50,216 bases of DNA from JAWXBG01 sp044375415. GTDB taxonomy: Bacteria > Bacteroidota > Bacteroidia > Flavobacteriales_D > Sanyastnellaceae. The stretch spans positions 1 through 50,216 of the forward strand of contig JBILMS010000019.1 of the NCBI GenBank assembly GCA_044375415.1. The letters run 5' to 3'. A program made the position numbers and the translations under genes. Below, one piece after another: positions 42,505 to 49,466 of the stretch. Within the stretch, counting starts at the first letter, position 1. Each line of letters opens with the position of its first letter. The notes under the pieces are model-generated. The model was not told the DNA's origin and searched no databases. It saw nothing but the letters and a program-made list of their open reading frames with translations.

Positions 42505-42720
42505 TGCTACATCCCCTTTCGACAATCTCAAGGACACGACAAGCTTAGGAGGACGATCGCATATAATCCATCATCCATAACCCATTCATAATTCATTATT
42601 GATCATTCACCCATCCCCCTTCGGCAAGCTCAGGGACACGGCTCCGCTCGGCTGAGATCACGTTTCCAAATCGCAATCCATCATCCATCACCCACCCTTC
42701 GACAAGCTCAGGGGGACGAC
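42505..42720 (-). repeat. Long inverted repeat, copy B
   Basis: Reverse complement of copy A, identical to it over 42548-42624. It carries 'cccttcggcaagctcaggga' (42618-42637), 'acccttcgacaagctcaggg' (42693-42712) and 'ctttcgacaatctcaaggac' (42517-42536), which are the same word as in copy A. It lies in the gap 42427-42894, which holds no gene; 42755-42795 again has 'attcatcatttatcattcat'-type runs. Confidence 0.85.
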
Positions 42721-42894
42721 CCATTACCCTTCGAAGAACAAACTTCAATCTCAACGAAATCCCCATTCATCATTTATCATTCATAACTCATAATTATTTC
42801 TGACCGGTGATTATTGCCCAATTCTCGGATAGGGAAATCTAACTTCTCCAAAGTATCTGCCGTAAATTGGTACAACTCTTTTAAACCTCGTTTT

Positions 42895-44664
42895 ATGAAA
42901 AAACATCTACTATTAGTTATTGCAGCACTCGTTTCATTCTCATCGCATGTATTATCACAACAGATGTTTGTTTTTATTGAACCTAACAACGTGCGATGCT
43001 CTGTAACCTCTACAGGAGATCTATTTAATGTTCCCGGCACCGAAATCGGACTCTTTGAAGTACCTGCCGGAAGCGGATTAGAAACTTTCTACGCAGCTAA
43101 TTTGTGGGTCGGTGGATTTACAACGGATCAGCAATTAAGGATGAGTGCTGAGACATTTCAAAATAATGAACAAGCATGGTTTTCGGGACCACTAACCACG
43201 AATGGAACCGCCAGCACCACACAAGAAATCGAAGATGCTTATAATCAAGTGTGGCATGTAACCTCGGATCAGGTTGCTCTACATCTTGCCTATTTCAATG
43301 CACTTCAGAATGGCAACTTTGAAGAAGAATTTCCCGATGGATATACCATTCCGGATGTATTCATCAACTGGCCTGCTCATGGAAATATAGCCTTGGGATA
43401 TGATTTCAATCTTGCTCCATTTATAGATTTCAATTTAGATATGTACTATGACCCTTCCCAAGGTGATTATCCCCTTTTCTGTGGTAATGAGTGCATTTAC
43501 TTTATCATAAATGATCGTGGATCAGGGAACAATGGAAACGTAGGTCTCGGTGTGGAAATTCATGGCATGATGTACGGCTTTACAGACAGTCAAGACGATA
43601 TGCTCGAGAATACGATTTTCCTGAAATATAAAATGATCAATCGAAGTACGGGTATCTACAACAACTCAGTAATGGGCTTATGGGCGGACTATGATTTGGG
43701 CGGTGCTACAGATGATTTTGTAGGAACAAATGTGCAAAGAAGTGCTTTGGTTAGTTATAATGCGGATGACTTTGACGAAGAAACTTCGAGTAGTCCGGGC
43801 TATCAATTCAATATCCCCATGCAAGGAGTAGTTTTTTTGGGTGGACCAAAAACGAATGATGATCTTGCGGATAACGAGCTTCCGGATGAACAATATTCAT
43901 TAGAAACAAATTCTTACGGCCCTTTTGCCTTAGGATATGGAGACGGCAATTTCGATAACGAAAGACTTGGTCTTAGTTATTCTATGTATTACAACAACTC
44001 TTCGAACCCCATCAACGGTGAGCCCGTAGCACCTTTGCACTATTACAACTATCTAACCGGAACTTGGAAAAATGGGAGTACCTTAATGTTTGGTATGAAT
44101 GGTACGAATACTTCCAATTACTTCGCCCCCGATGTAACTGACCCACTTGCTTTATCAACGGGACAAGACGATCAAGGACTTTGGAATGAAACTACGGATG
44201 GCAACGTGGGGGGGGATCGCAGAATCGTTGGTTCAACCGGACTTTTCACCCTAGAACCGGGAGAAATTAACGTGCTTGATTTGGCTTTTGTATATGCTGA
44301 TTCTGAACAGGCAGATGATGAACCCCTTGCCGATTTTTTCGACAACCGATTAAAAGAAGCCAAACTCTATTTCAATGAGTTTTTGGTTGAATGCAGTTCG
44401 GAAGGAATTGACGTTGGCTTGGGAGATGAATTAATTCGTGGTCCTCGCATCAACATTTATCCGAATCCTATAGAGGACATTGTAAATATCGAAGTAGGAA
44501 AAGGTTCGGGTGTAAATATTGTCTCAGTGACAGATATTTCGGGAAAACAAGTAGAGACTTTTAAGGTCATTGAAGGACTAAATACAGTTGATATGTCTGA
44601 TTTGTCTTCAGGTATCTATTTCCTCGTGCTAAATGATATAAAAATCAAACTGGTAAAGAACTAG
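42895..44664 (+). CDS. T9SS-secreted protein of unknown function
   Basis: A 589-residue exported protein. Signal peptide 1-21 (MKKHLLLVIAALVSFSSHVLS, cleavage before QQM). The body (22-515) is rich in Asn, Gly, Asp and aromatic residues and has 'NLWVGGFTTDQQLRMSAETF', 'DFNLDMYYDPSQGDYPLFCG', 'MINRSTGIYNNSVMGLWADYDLGG' and 'SALVSYNADDFDE', typical of large beta-sandwich secreted proteins of this phylum, but no catalytic domain is recognised. The last about 75 residues ('INIYPNPIEDIVNIEVGKGSG', 'VTDISGKQVETFKV', 'DLSSGIYFLVLNDIKIKLVKN') are a T9SS sorting domain. ATG 42895 starts exactly at the signal peptide. A strong terminator follows. Confidence 0.85.
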   Translation: MKKHLLLVIAALVSFSSHVLSQQMFVFIEPNNVRCSVTSTGDLFNVPGTEIGLFEVPAGSGLETFYAANLWVGGFTTDQQLRMSAETFQNNEQAWFSGPLTTNGTASTTQEIEDAYNQVWHVTSDQVALHLAYFNALQNGNFEEEFPDGYTIPDVFINWPAHGNIALGYDFNLAPFIDFNLDMYYDPSQGDYPLFCGNECIYFIINDRGSGNNGNVGLGVEIHGMMYGFTDSQDDMLENTIFLKYKMINRSTGIYNNSVMGLWADYDLGGATDDFVGTNVQRSALVSYNADDFDEETSSSPGYQFNIPMQGVVFLGGPKTNDDLADNELPDEQYSLETNSYGPFALGYGDGNFDNERLGLSYSMYYNNSSNPINGEPVAPLHYYNYLTGTWKNGSTLMFGMNGTNTSNYFAPDVTDPLALSTGQDDQGLWNETTDGNVGGDRRIVGSTGLFTLEPGEINVLDLAFVYADSEQADDEPLADFFDNRLKEAKLYFNEFLVECSSEGIDVGLGDELIRGPRINIYPNPIEDIVNIEVGKGSGVNIVSVTDISGKQVETFKVIEGLNTVDMSDLSSGIYFLVLNDIKIKLVKN

Positions 44665-44685
44665 TTTCATTCGAAATTACAAAGC

Positions 44686-44728
44686 GTTCCGCCCCTTTTC
44701 ATTTTGTGAAAAAGGGCGGAACTTTTTT
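44686..44728 (+). terminator. Rho-independent terminator after the T9SS gene
   Basis: Stem gttccgccccttttc (44686-44700) / gaaaaagggcggaac (44708-44722), one mismatch, seven-base loop, followed by TTTTTT (44723-44728). Confidence 0.88.
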
Positions 44729-44750
44729 GGGGGATAATTGTTATAAGCAC

Positions 44751-45044
44751 ATGGCCAAAACAGAGTTTGTAGTATTGAACGAAGAATCCATTGATCGCAT
44801 CATCGGAATGGCTTGGGAAGACAGGACGCCTTTTGAAGCCATTCTATATCAATTCGGATTAAGCGAAAAACAAGTCGTTGAACTTATGAGGTCTCGTCTT
44901 CGGAGAAGTTCATTTGAAATGTGGCGCAAACGAGTGCATCAAGGCGTGAGCAGTAAACATGCCGCCAAACGCAATCCTGAGATCGATCGTTTTAAGTGTG
45001 CCCTCCAGCGGAATATTACCGGAAATAAAATCAGTAAACGGTAA
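44751..45044 (+). CDS. DUF2805/TIGR03643-type protein
   Basis: A 97-residue protein. 'EESIDRIIGMAWEDRTPFEAILYQFGLSEKQVVELMRSRLRRSSFEMWRKRVHQGVSSKHAAKR' matches my memory of a small family (DUF2805) often next to photolyase/cryptochrome genes; the helical pattern looks like a helix-turn-helix, so DNA binding is possible. ATG 44751 is taken as start; a GTG 15 codons upstream lies inside the terminator hairpin and is rejected. The TAA overlaps the ATG of the photolyase-like gene by one base (TAATG), so the two proteins are made together. Confidence 0.82.
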   Translation: MAKTEFVVLNEESIDRIIGMAWEDRTPFEAILYQFGLSEKQVVELMRSRLRRSSFEMWRKRVHQGVSSKHAAKRNPEIDRFKCALQRNITGNKISKR

Positions 45045-46150
45045 TGAGCGAGATTCCATTGCACTTTCCAACGGATCGGGCAAGTATTCAAGAAAGGATT
45101 TCGAAGCTAGATCCTCCGGAATATGGAAGGACCAGAAATTTCTTAAACGGATCCGTTAGCTATTTATCACCCTACATCAGCCGGGGATTTATTTCCACCA
45201 AACAGGTTTTAGAAGCCGTTTTAAATGCAGGATGGGAATTAAGTCAATGCGAAAAATTCATTCAAGAATTACTGTGGCGAGATTATTTCCAACGCGTGCA
45301 TCTGCATCTCGGAGAAAAAATTCATGAGGATATACATCAAGCACAAACAGAGTTTATTGATCAGAATATTCCGAAGGCAATACTTGAAATGAGTACCGGT
45401 ATTTCAGCCGTTGATGCGGGAATTGAAAATCTGTATCGGAATGGTTACGTGCACAATCATTTACGCATGTACATCGCTTCAATTGTTTGCAATTTTGGCA
45501 AAACGCATTGGAAATCGGCATCCCAATGGATGTACTATCATCTCCTCGATGCCGACATAGCTAGTAATGCATGCAGTTGGCAATGGGTATCCGGAAGTTT
45601 TGGTTCGAAAAAGTACTTTGCCAATCAGGAAAACATCAACAAATATTGTGGAACCCATCAACGATCCACATTTTTAGATCGGAGTTACGAGGAACTCGGT
45701 TTGTTTGAAACACCGGAGCTTCTTCGGGAGCGTTCCTTCTGGACCGGACAAACAGTACTTCCATCAGTACCCGTTCCAAACCTAGACCTTTCAAGGAAAA
45801 CACTTCTCTACAACAGCTACCAACTCGATCCGGATTGGCATTCCGGAGAAGATGTGAATCGAATGCTCATCTTGGAACCGGAACATTTTAACGACTATCC
45901 CATTTCAGCTAATTCACTCGATTTCATTTTGCGCTTATCTGAAAATATTCCGGGCATTCAACGGATTGTGCTCAATGCAAAAGACCTTCATACGACTTAT
46001 CCCGGTGCTCAATTTATTTCGAAAGAACATCCGCTTACTCGTCACTATCCCGGTGAGAAGGAAAGCAGGGATTGGATCGTTCCGGAAGTGACTGAGTTCT
46101 ATCCTTCGTTTTTTAAGTATTGGAAAATTTGTCAGAAATATATTTCATAA
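45044..46150 (+). CDS. Photolyase/cryptochrome-like flavoprotein with FAD domain at the N-terminus
   Basis: A 368-residue protein whose N-terminal about 210 residues are the FAD-binding helical domain of DNA photolyases/cryptochromes: 'SYLSPYISRGFISTKQVL', 'FIQELLWRDYFQRVHLHLG', 'AVDAGIENLYRNGYVHNHLRMYIASIVCNFGKTHWKSASQWMYYHLLDADIASNACSWQWVSGSFGSKKYFANQENINKY'. The usual N-terminal antenna (alpha/beta) domain is absent; instead a C-terminal region (about 250-368) has 'NRMLILEPEHFNDYPISANSLDFILRLSENIPGIQRIVLNA', which looks alpha/beta. The order is therefore FAD domain first. Whether it repairs DNA or senses light cannot be told. Coupled to the DUF2805 gene. Confidence 0.86.
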   Translation: MSEIPLHFPTDRASIQERISKLDPPEYGRTRNFLNGSVSYLSPYISRGFISTKQVLEAVLNAGWELSQCEKFIQELLWRDYFQRVHLHLGEKIHEDIHQAQTEFIDQNIPKAILEMSTGISAVDAGIENLYRNGYVHNHLRMYIASIVCNFGKTHWKSASQWMYYHLLDADIASNACSWQWVSGSFGSKKYFANQENINKYCGTHQRSTFLDRSYEELGLFETPELLRERSFWTGQTVLPSVPVPNLDLSRKTLLYNSYQLDPDWHSGEDVNRMLILEPEHFNDYPISANSLDFILRLSENIPGIQRIVLNAKDLHTTYPGAQFISKEHPLTRHYPGEKESRDWIVPEVTEFYPSFFKYWKICQKYIS

Positions 46151-46223
46151 ATCCACTATGTCAAAAAAACCAAGCTTGATAGTGGTTATAGATTTCAAGT
46201 AGATCACTACAACCTACCAACAC

Positions 46224-46256
46224 AAAAAAAACCGATTGCGGGGAATCGGCTTTTTT
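46224..46256. terminator. Bidirectional terminator between the photolyase-like gene and osmC-type gene
   Basis: Stem aaaaaa.ccgatt (46225-46237) / aatcgg.tttttt (46244-46256) with one mismatch, loop gcgggg, T-runs on both sides. It lies between convergent stops at 46150 and 46284. Confidence 0.8.
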
Positions 46257-46283
46257 GTAGGAGACAATAGGGACTTCAATTTT

Positions 46284-46697
46284 CTATGCGTTCAATGTAT
46301 ACTCCACTTTGATTTCGGCGTTTAACAACTTCGAAATCGGACAATTCTTTTCCGCATCTGAAACAGCATCGGCGAATTGCTCTTCGCTGATGCCGGGTAC
46401 ATGAGCATTGAGAACCAGATGTGACAATGTCACCGCTCCATTTTCAAGGGTAATACGTCCTTCTGTTTCCAATCTTGTTGGAGTAAACCCTGCAGCACCC
46501 AAATTAAAACTCAGTTTCATAGAGAAACAGCCTGCATGCGCTGCGGCGATCAGTTCTTCCGGATTGGTACCTATCCCCTCTTCAAATCGACTGCTAAACG
46601 AATATTGTGTTTCATTGAGCACTCCGCTATGTGTCGACAAATGTCCTTTTCCTTCTTTTCCGCTTCCTTCCCAAACGGCTTTTGCTTTTCTGATCAT
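46284..46697 (-). CDS. OsmC family peroxidase-like protein
   Basis: A 137-residue OsmC/Ohr-fold protein that would reduce organic hydroperoxides with two Cys residues. Cys57 ('IAAAHAGCFSMKLSF') and Cys119 ('DAEKNCPISKLL') have the family spacing; 'GTNPEELIAAAHAGCFSM' is the OsmC-specific signature. Length is usual for OsmC. It is a monocistronic gene with a terminator behind it. Regulation by an OhrR-like repressor cannot be judged; no such gene is in the window. Confidence 0.93.
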   Translation of the reverse strand: MIRKAKAVWEGSGKEGKGHLSTHSGVLNETQYSFSSRFEEGIGTNPEELIAAAHAGCFSMKLSFNLGAAGFTPTRLETEGRITLENGAVTLSHLVLNAHVPGISEEQFADAVSDAEKNCPISKLLNAEIKVEYTLNA

Positions 46698-46864
46698 GAT
46701 TGTTGTATATTTATGTGGTAGTTTTTAAAGGTGCAAATTAGTGAATAGTGTTTGATTTGGATTATTACTTTTCGCTAAATAAAAAGAAAGGATCAACCGT
46801 TGTTTTTAGCAAAACGAATAGAGGAAATACGCATTTTAAATTACCCTTGTAAAAAGTCTCAGGT

Positions 46865-47650
46865 ATGAGAAAACTCAAAATTTCCGGAATAATAATCTTG
46901 TGTTTCTGGACGACGGTAAGTTGTTTTAGTTATAGCAGAAATAACAGTGGGTTTAACAGTTTTGGAATGCGTTCCGGTTATCAGAGTAATACGAGCCATC
47001 CAGGTTATAATGCCCAATCTTCGCATTCAGAATTATCTCAAAGCACCATAGACACTATTATCATTTTCACCGATTTGGGAAAAATGAGCATGTACTTCCC
47101 TGAAACTAATGACTCTTCTCAAAAAAGTTTAGACCTCAGTAATTCCATGAATCGCTATTTTTTCCACGCATTCCGAGGGAATTACGACCATACATATGAC
47201 GACAAAATTAGTGCGGACACCCTTGCAAGTTTATACTCTGCGATCTGCAACAACAATTTCAAATGCGATAATGAAGAGATTTGTGAATTCATTTACAATC
47301 ATATTGACTATTTAATATTTAATGTATCGCGTAAAGATGACCGTATAACACTCGCGGATGAATTACTGCTAAGGAATCATTCTGATGGGCTCTATTTGAT
47401 TGAGCAGGATTGGTCCGTTAAGCTAAAAAATGAGTTACCGTATTCCTCTTTTGTACAGAAATCAGATAATGACATCTTGAAGGCTGAAATGTATATTTTC
47501 CAGCGAAAAGGAATTATTATAAATAATGACATTGATTTTTCCACGCTCACCCGGGATGAAAAATTGAAACAAGTTGTTTTCAATTTGAGTGATGAAGAAA
47601 TTGAGCAATTTGATTATAGCTCGTTCATAGAAATGGTCGGAAGTTGGTGA
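46865..47650 (+). CDS. Hypothetical exported protein
   Basis: A 261-residue protein with an N-terminal hydrophobic stretch (MRKLKISGIIILCFWTTVSC). Cys20 (TVSC) may be a lipid-anchor site but the lipobox is imperfect. A Ser/Asn/Gly/Tyr-rich linker (22-60) precedes a compact part 'IDTIIIFTDLGKMSMYFPE...MNRYFFHAFRGNYDHTYDD' and a helical C-terminal half. No known family. The upstream region carries TACCCTTG near 46842, a poor -7 match. It is followed by a 515-base gene-free stretch. Confidence 0.6.
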   Translation: MRKLKISGIIILCFWTTVSCFSYSRNNSGFNSFGMRSGYQSNTSHPGYNAQSSHSELSQSTIDTIIIFTDLGKMSMYFPETNDSSQKSLDLSNSMNRYFFHAFRGNYDHTYDDKISADTLASLYSAICNNNFKCDNEEICEFIYNHIDYLIFNVSRKDDRITLADELLLRNHSDGLYLIEQDWSVKLKNELPYSSFVQKSDNDILKAEMYIFQRKGIIINNDIDFSTLTRDEKLKQVVFNLSDEEIEQFDYSSFIEMVGSW

Positions 47651-48165
47651 GTTGGCATGAACTTTCTACGTATATCCAAATCGATAGAGGCAATTTATTC
47701 CGACTAGATCCTGCGTACGAATTTCTTGAATGAACAGACTTAAGCAATTCGAATATCTCAACCTTATCATTTTGTTTGATTGGAATAAAAGGTATAAGAA
47801 TATTGAACATTAATCTTTCAAAGCACTTCAGATTCTCTTAGGGTAGCTCATGCTCCGACTAGGTCCTGCGACATGCCCGCGAGCGCGCAAGTCGCAGGAT
47901 GACGGTTTGATGCGGGGGGAAGAGAAAAAGGGCCGCTGCGCGGCCCTTTCCACCCATCGAAAACACTTGAACATAAATTAGAGATTTTCGCGAATCGGAA
48001 ATATCTGGAATCAGAATCCATATTTTTCCGATTGATTTACAATGTTAAAGCATTACACAGTCAATAATAATAATAATACCAGAGCAGGTACGAGCCTTAT
48101 GGACAAATATCACAGTCTATAACATCGACCCCTTTATAAGTACCAATGTTGAAACGTGAGTGATT
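47651..48165. repeat. Gene-free stretch with palindromic and G+C-rich hairpins
   Basis: Hairpin 1: tcctgcgac (47864-47872) / gtcgcagga (47891-47899). Hairpin 2: aaagggccgc (47927-47936) / gcggcccttt (47940-47949), with a T-run on the minus strand. The phrase 'ccgacta.atcctgcg' occurs at about 47700 and again 'ccgactaggtcctgcg' at 47855. An (aat)5 microsatellite is at 48063-48078. No coding signal is seen. Confidence 0.55.
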
Positions 48166-48522
48166 TTAGTACTCCTTGACAAGGGTTGTTAAAGGAATGT
48201 TCAAACTGTCAGACAGCCTGCGAATCATATTCAGGTTAAGCTTTCGTGTTTTGTGGAATATATCGCTTACCCTGCTTTTATTGCCAAGTATTTTCGCTAA
48301 ATCGGCATTGGTCAAGCCCTGTTGTTCCATGCGATATTTTATAGCTTCGATAGGTTATGGCGCATCAAGAACAAAGTGTTTGTTCTAGTAATTTTCAATA
48401 AGCAAGGCCAACACGTCCGCTTCATCACTTTCTTTACTGCCTTGACGTGCAGAAAATAATTCCTCGAACCTTTTGATTGCGACTTGGTAGTCTCTTTTCG
48501 TTTTGATGATTTTAAGATCCAT
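48166..48522 (-). pseudogene. higA: HigA-type antitoxin pseudogene with two in-frame stops
   Basis: One frame of 118 codons starting with ATG 48522 translates as 'MDLKIIKTKRDYQVAIKRFEELFSARQ...ALLIENY', then TAG (48385-48387), 'NKHFVLDAP', TAA (48355-48357), then 'PIEAIKYRMEQQGLTNADLAKILG' and 'RVSDIFHKTRKLNLNMIRRLSDSLNIPLTTLVKEY'. This is the HigA antitoxin of a HigBA system: N-terminal neutralising part and C-terminal XRE helix-turn-helix. The LDAP-D-PIEAIKYRM context common in the family shows that the TAA stands where Asp is expected. Two nonsense changes with no frameshift point to slow decay. The C-terminal HTH could still be made from the internal ATG (MEQQGL), which would lack the toxin-binding part. 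Confidence 0.8.
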
Positions 48523-48535
48523 TTGTGTCGTTTCT

Positions 48536-48757
48536 TTATTGCTTATTCTTCTTCTTTTTATACATGTTCACGGTCTCGGCCTCTTCCTTATCATACTCTG
48601 CATGTGTGCCTATGAATTTTATAAAAACCCAACCTTTTTCATAGTTTACTTCTACTACCAATCGGTAGTCATTGCCGTTAACTTCAAAGATGACCCCTGA
48701 TATTTTCTTTTGGTCTTGCTCATCAAACTCAACAAACGAAAATTCTGTTAAAGGTAT
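48536..48757 (-). pseudogene. higB: HigB-type toxin remnant (C-terminal 73 residues)
   Basis: The frame reads 'IPLTEFSFVEFDEQDQKK', then 'ISGVIFEVNGNDYRLVVEV' and 'NYEKGWVFIKFIGTHAEYDK' to TAA at 48536, the core of the RelE-like HigB mRNA interferase (GN.YRLVV, F.GTHAEYDK). Upstream is TGA (48758-48760), and the preceding sequence does not resemble a toxin N-terminus, so about 30 residues are lost and no start remains. The stop is 13 bases before the HigA start, the normal toxin-first order. Confidence 0.78.
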
Positions 48758-48760
48758 TCA

Positions 48761-49126
48761 TCCAATTGAATATGATTTAGAACACAAAATTACCAAATTG
48801 GGTACTTTTGTGACTTTTGGCAGAATGTCTACAAGAAGTTGATTTTCTCCATTAGTCCCTATTACTCATCCAATTGTTCTGCTTAATGTTGCCGGGCAAT
48901 TTTTGTAGCCAACTCGCGCGAAACATTCAAAGGTAAAACCCCAAAATTCCGCTCCTGTTTGGCTCCAAAAAATGACGAAAAAGGTGCGTTTTTGGTCAAA
49001 TAAACCAGACTGCCGACTGTCCTCTGCCAACTGGCAACTTAAAAAAAAGGGATTACTTCGTGATCCACGATGGGGGTACCAACAAGCATTTGGAAGATGG
49101 CGCAAACCGTCGCTGCGCTTCGGTTA
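48761..49126. other. Gene-free region upstream of the hairpins
   Basis: Carries ordinary-composition DNA with no frame that has domain, signal or codon-use support. A short plus-strand frame ending at 48834 (IHPIEYDLEHKITKLGTF...) reads protein-like but has no start and matches nothing I recognise. Confidence 0.35.
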
Positions 49127-49189
49127 TTTTCATTTTAGCCCTACCACATGCTCAAGCGAACTTGGCATGCGGTAGGGCTAAAATGAAAA
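49127..49189. repeat. Very long perfect-type hairpin beside tRNA-Ser
   Basis: Arms 49127-49151 and 49165-49189 (25 bases each, 24 complementary, one G-T wobble) continue into a second stem caag-cgaa-cttg (49153-49164). The arms contain 'ttttagccctacc' and 'ggtagggctaaaa'. It lies immediately beyond the tRNA terminator and is far longer than a terminator needs to be. Confidence 0.75.
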
Positions 49190-49208
49190 ATCCGCCGTAG
49201 GCGGATTT
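49188..49208 (-). terminator. Terminator of tRNA-Ser
   Basis: Stem aaatccgcc (49188-49196) / ggcggattt (49200-49208), loop gta, followed on the minus strand by TTTTCATTTTAG. Starts 20 bases after the tRNA 3' end. Confidence 0.8.
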
Positions 49209-49228
49209 GTCCATCTTCAATATACTTG

Positions 49229-49313
49229 CGGAGAGAGAGGGATTCGAACCCTCGGTACATTTCTGTACACACGCTTTCCAAGCGTGCTCGATCGACCACT
49301 CTGACATCTCTCC
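49229..49313 (-). tRNA. tRNA-Ser (anticodon GGA)
   Basis: The minus-strand transcript begins GGAGAGA and pairs with TCTCTCC before discriminator G. The anticodon stem-loop cacgc-TTGGAAA-gcgtg places GGA at positions 34-36, reading UCC/UCU serine codons. A long variable arm with stem gtaca / tgtac is the class II feature of tRNA-Ser, and the T arm contains GGTTCGAATCC. The CCA is not encoded. A plus-strand frame (LAEREGFEPS...) across it is the familiar false gene over tRNA-Ser. Confidence 0.97.
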
Positions 49314-49343
49314 AAATAATGTCTTAGATCAATTTTCGGGGCG

Positions 49344-49371
49344 CAAAAATAGGGAGAGATTCCCTATTTTT
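49344..49371 (-). promoter_or_regulatory. Hairpin with embedded -7 element upstream of tRNA-Ser
   Basis: Arms aaaaataggg (49345-49354) / ccctattttt (49362-49371) form a perfect 10-bp hairpin that could terminate the upstream histidine kinase transcript. Within it TATTTTTG (49344-49351, minus strand) matches TAnnTTTG and lies 31 bases before the tRNA 5' end, so the same bases may also be the tRNA promoter. Confidence 0.5.
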
Positions 49372-49466
49372 TACAGGGGCTCGCGGTTAATCACCTTTCG
49401 CGGTGAGTAAGGCTTGGTGGGGGCTTCAAACGGGCCTTCCGGAGGACCTGGTTTAGGGGCAACATA

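Noticed and set aside
44706..44750. GTG start extending the DUF2805 protein by 15 residues
   Set aside because: It lies within the 3' arm of a strong terminator, so a transcript from the gene's own promoter would not include it.
48176..48388. 70-codon plus-strand frame over the antitoxin remnant
   Set aside because: Shadow of the HigA frame on the other strand, which carries the recognisable HTH.
49207..49410. Plus-strand frame starting near LAEREGFEPS
   Set aside because: It is the antisense of tRNA-Ser, a well-known false gene.
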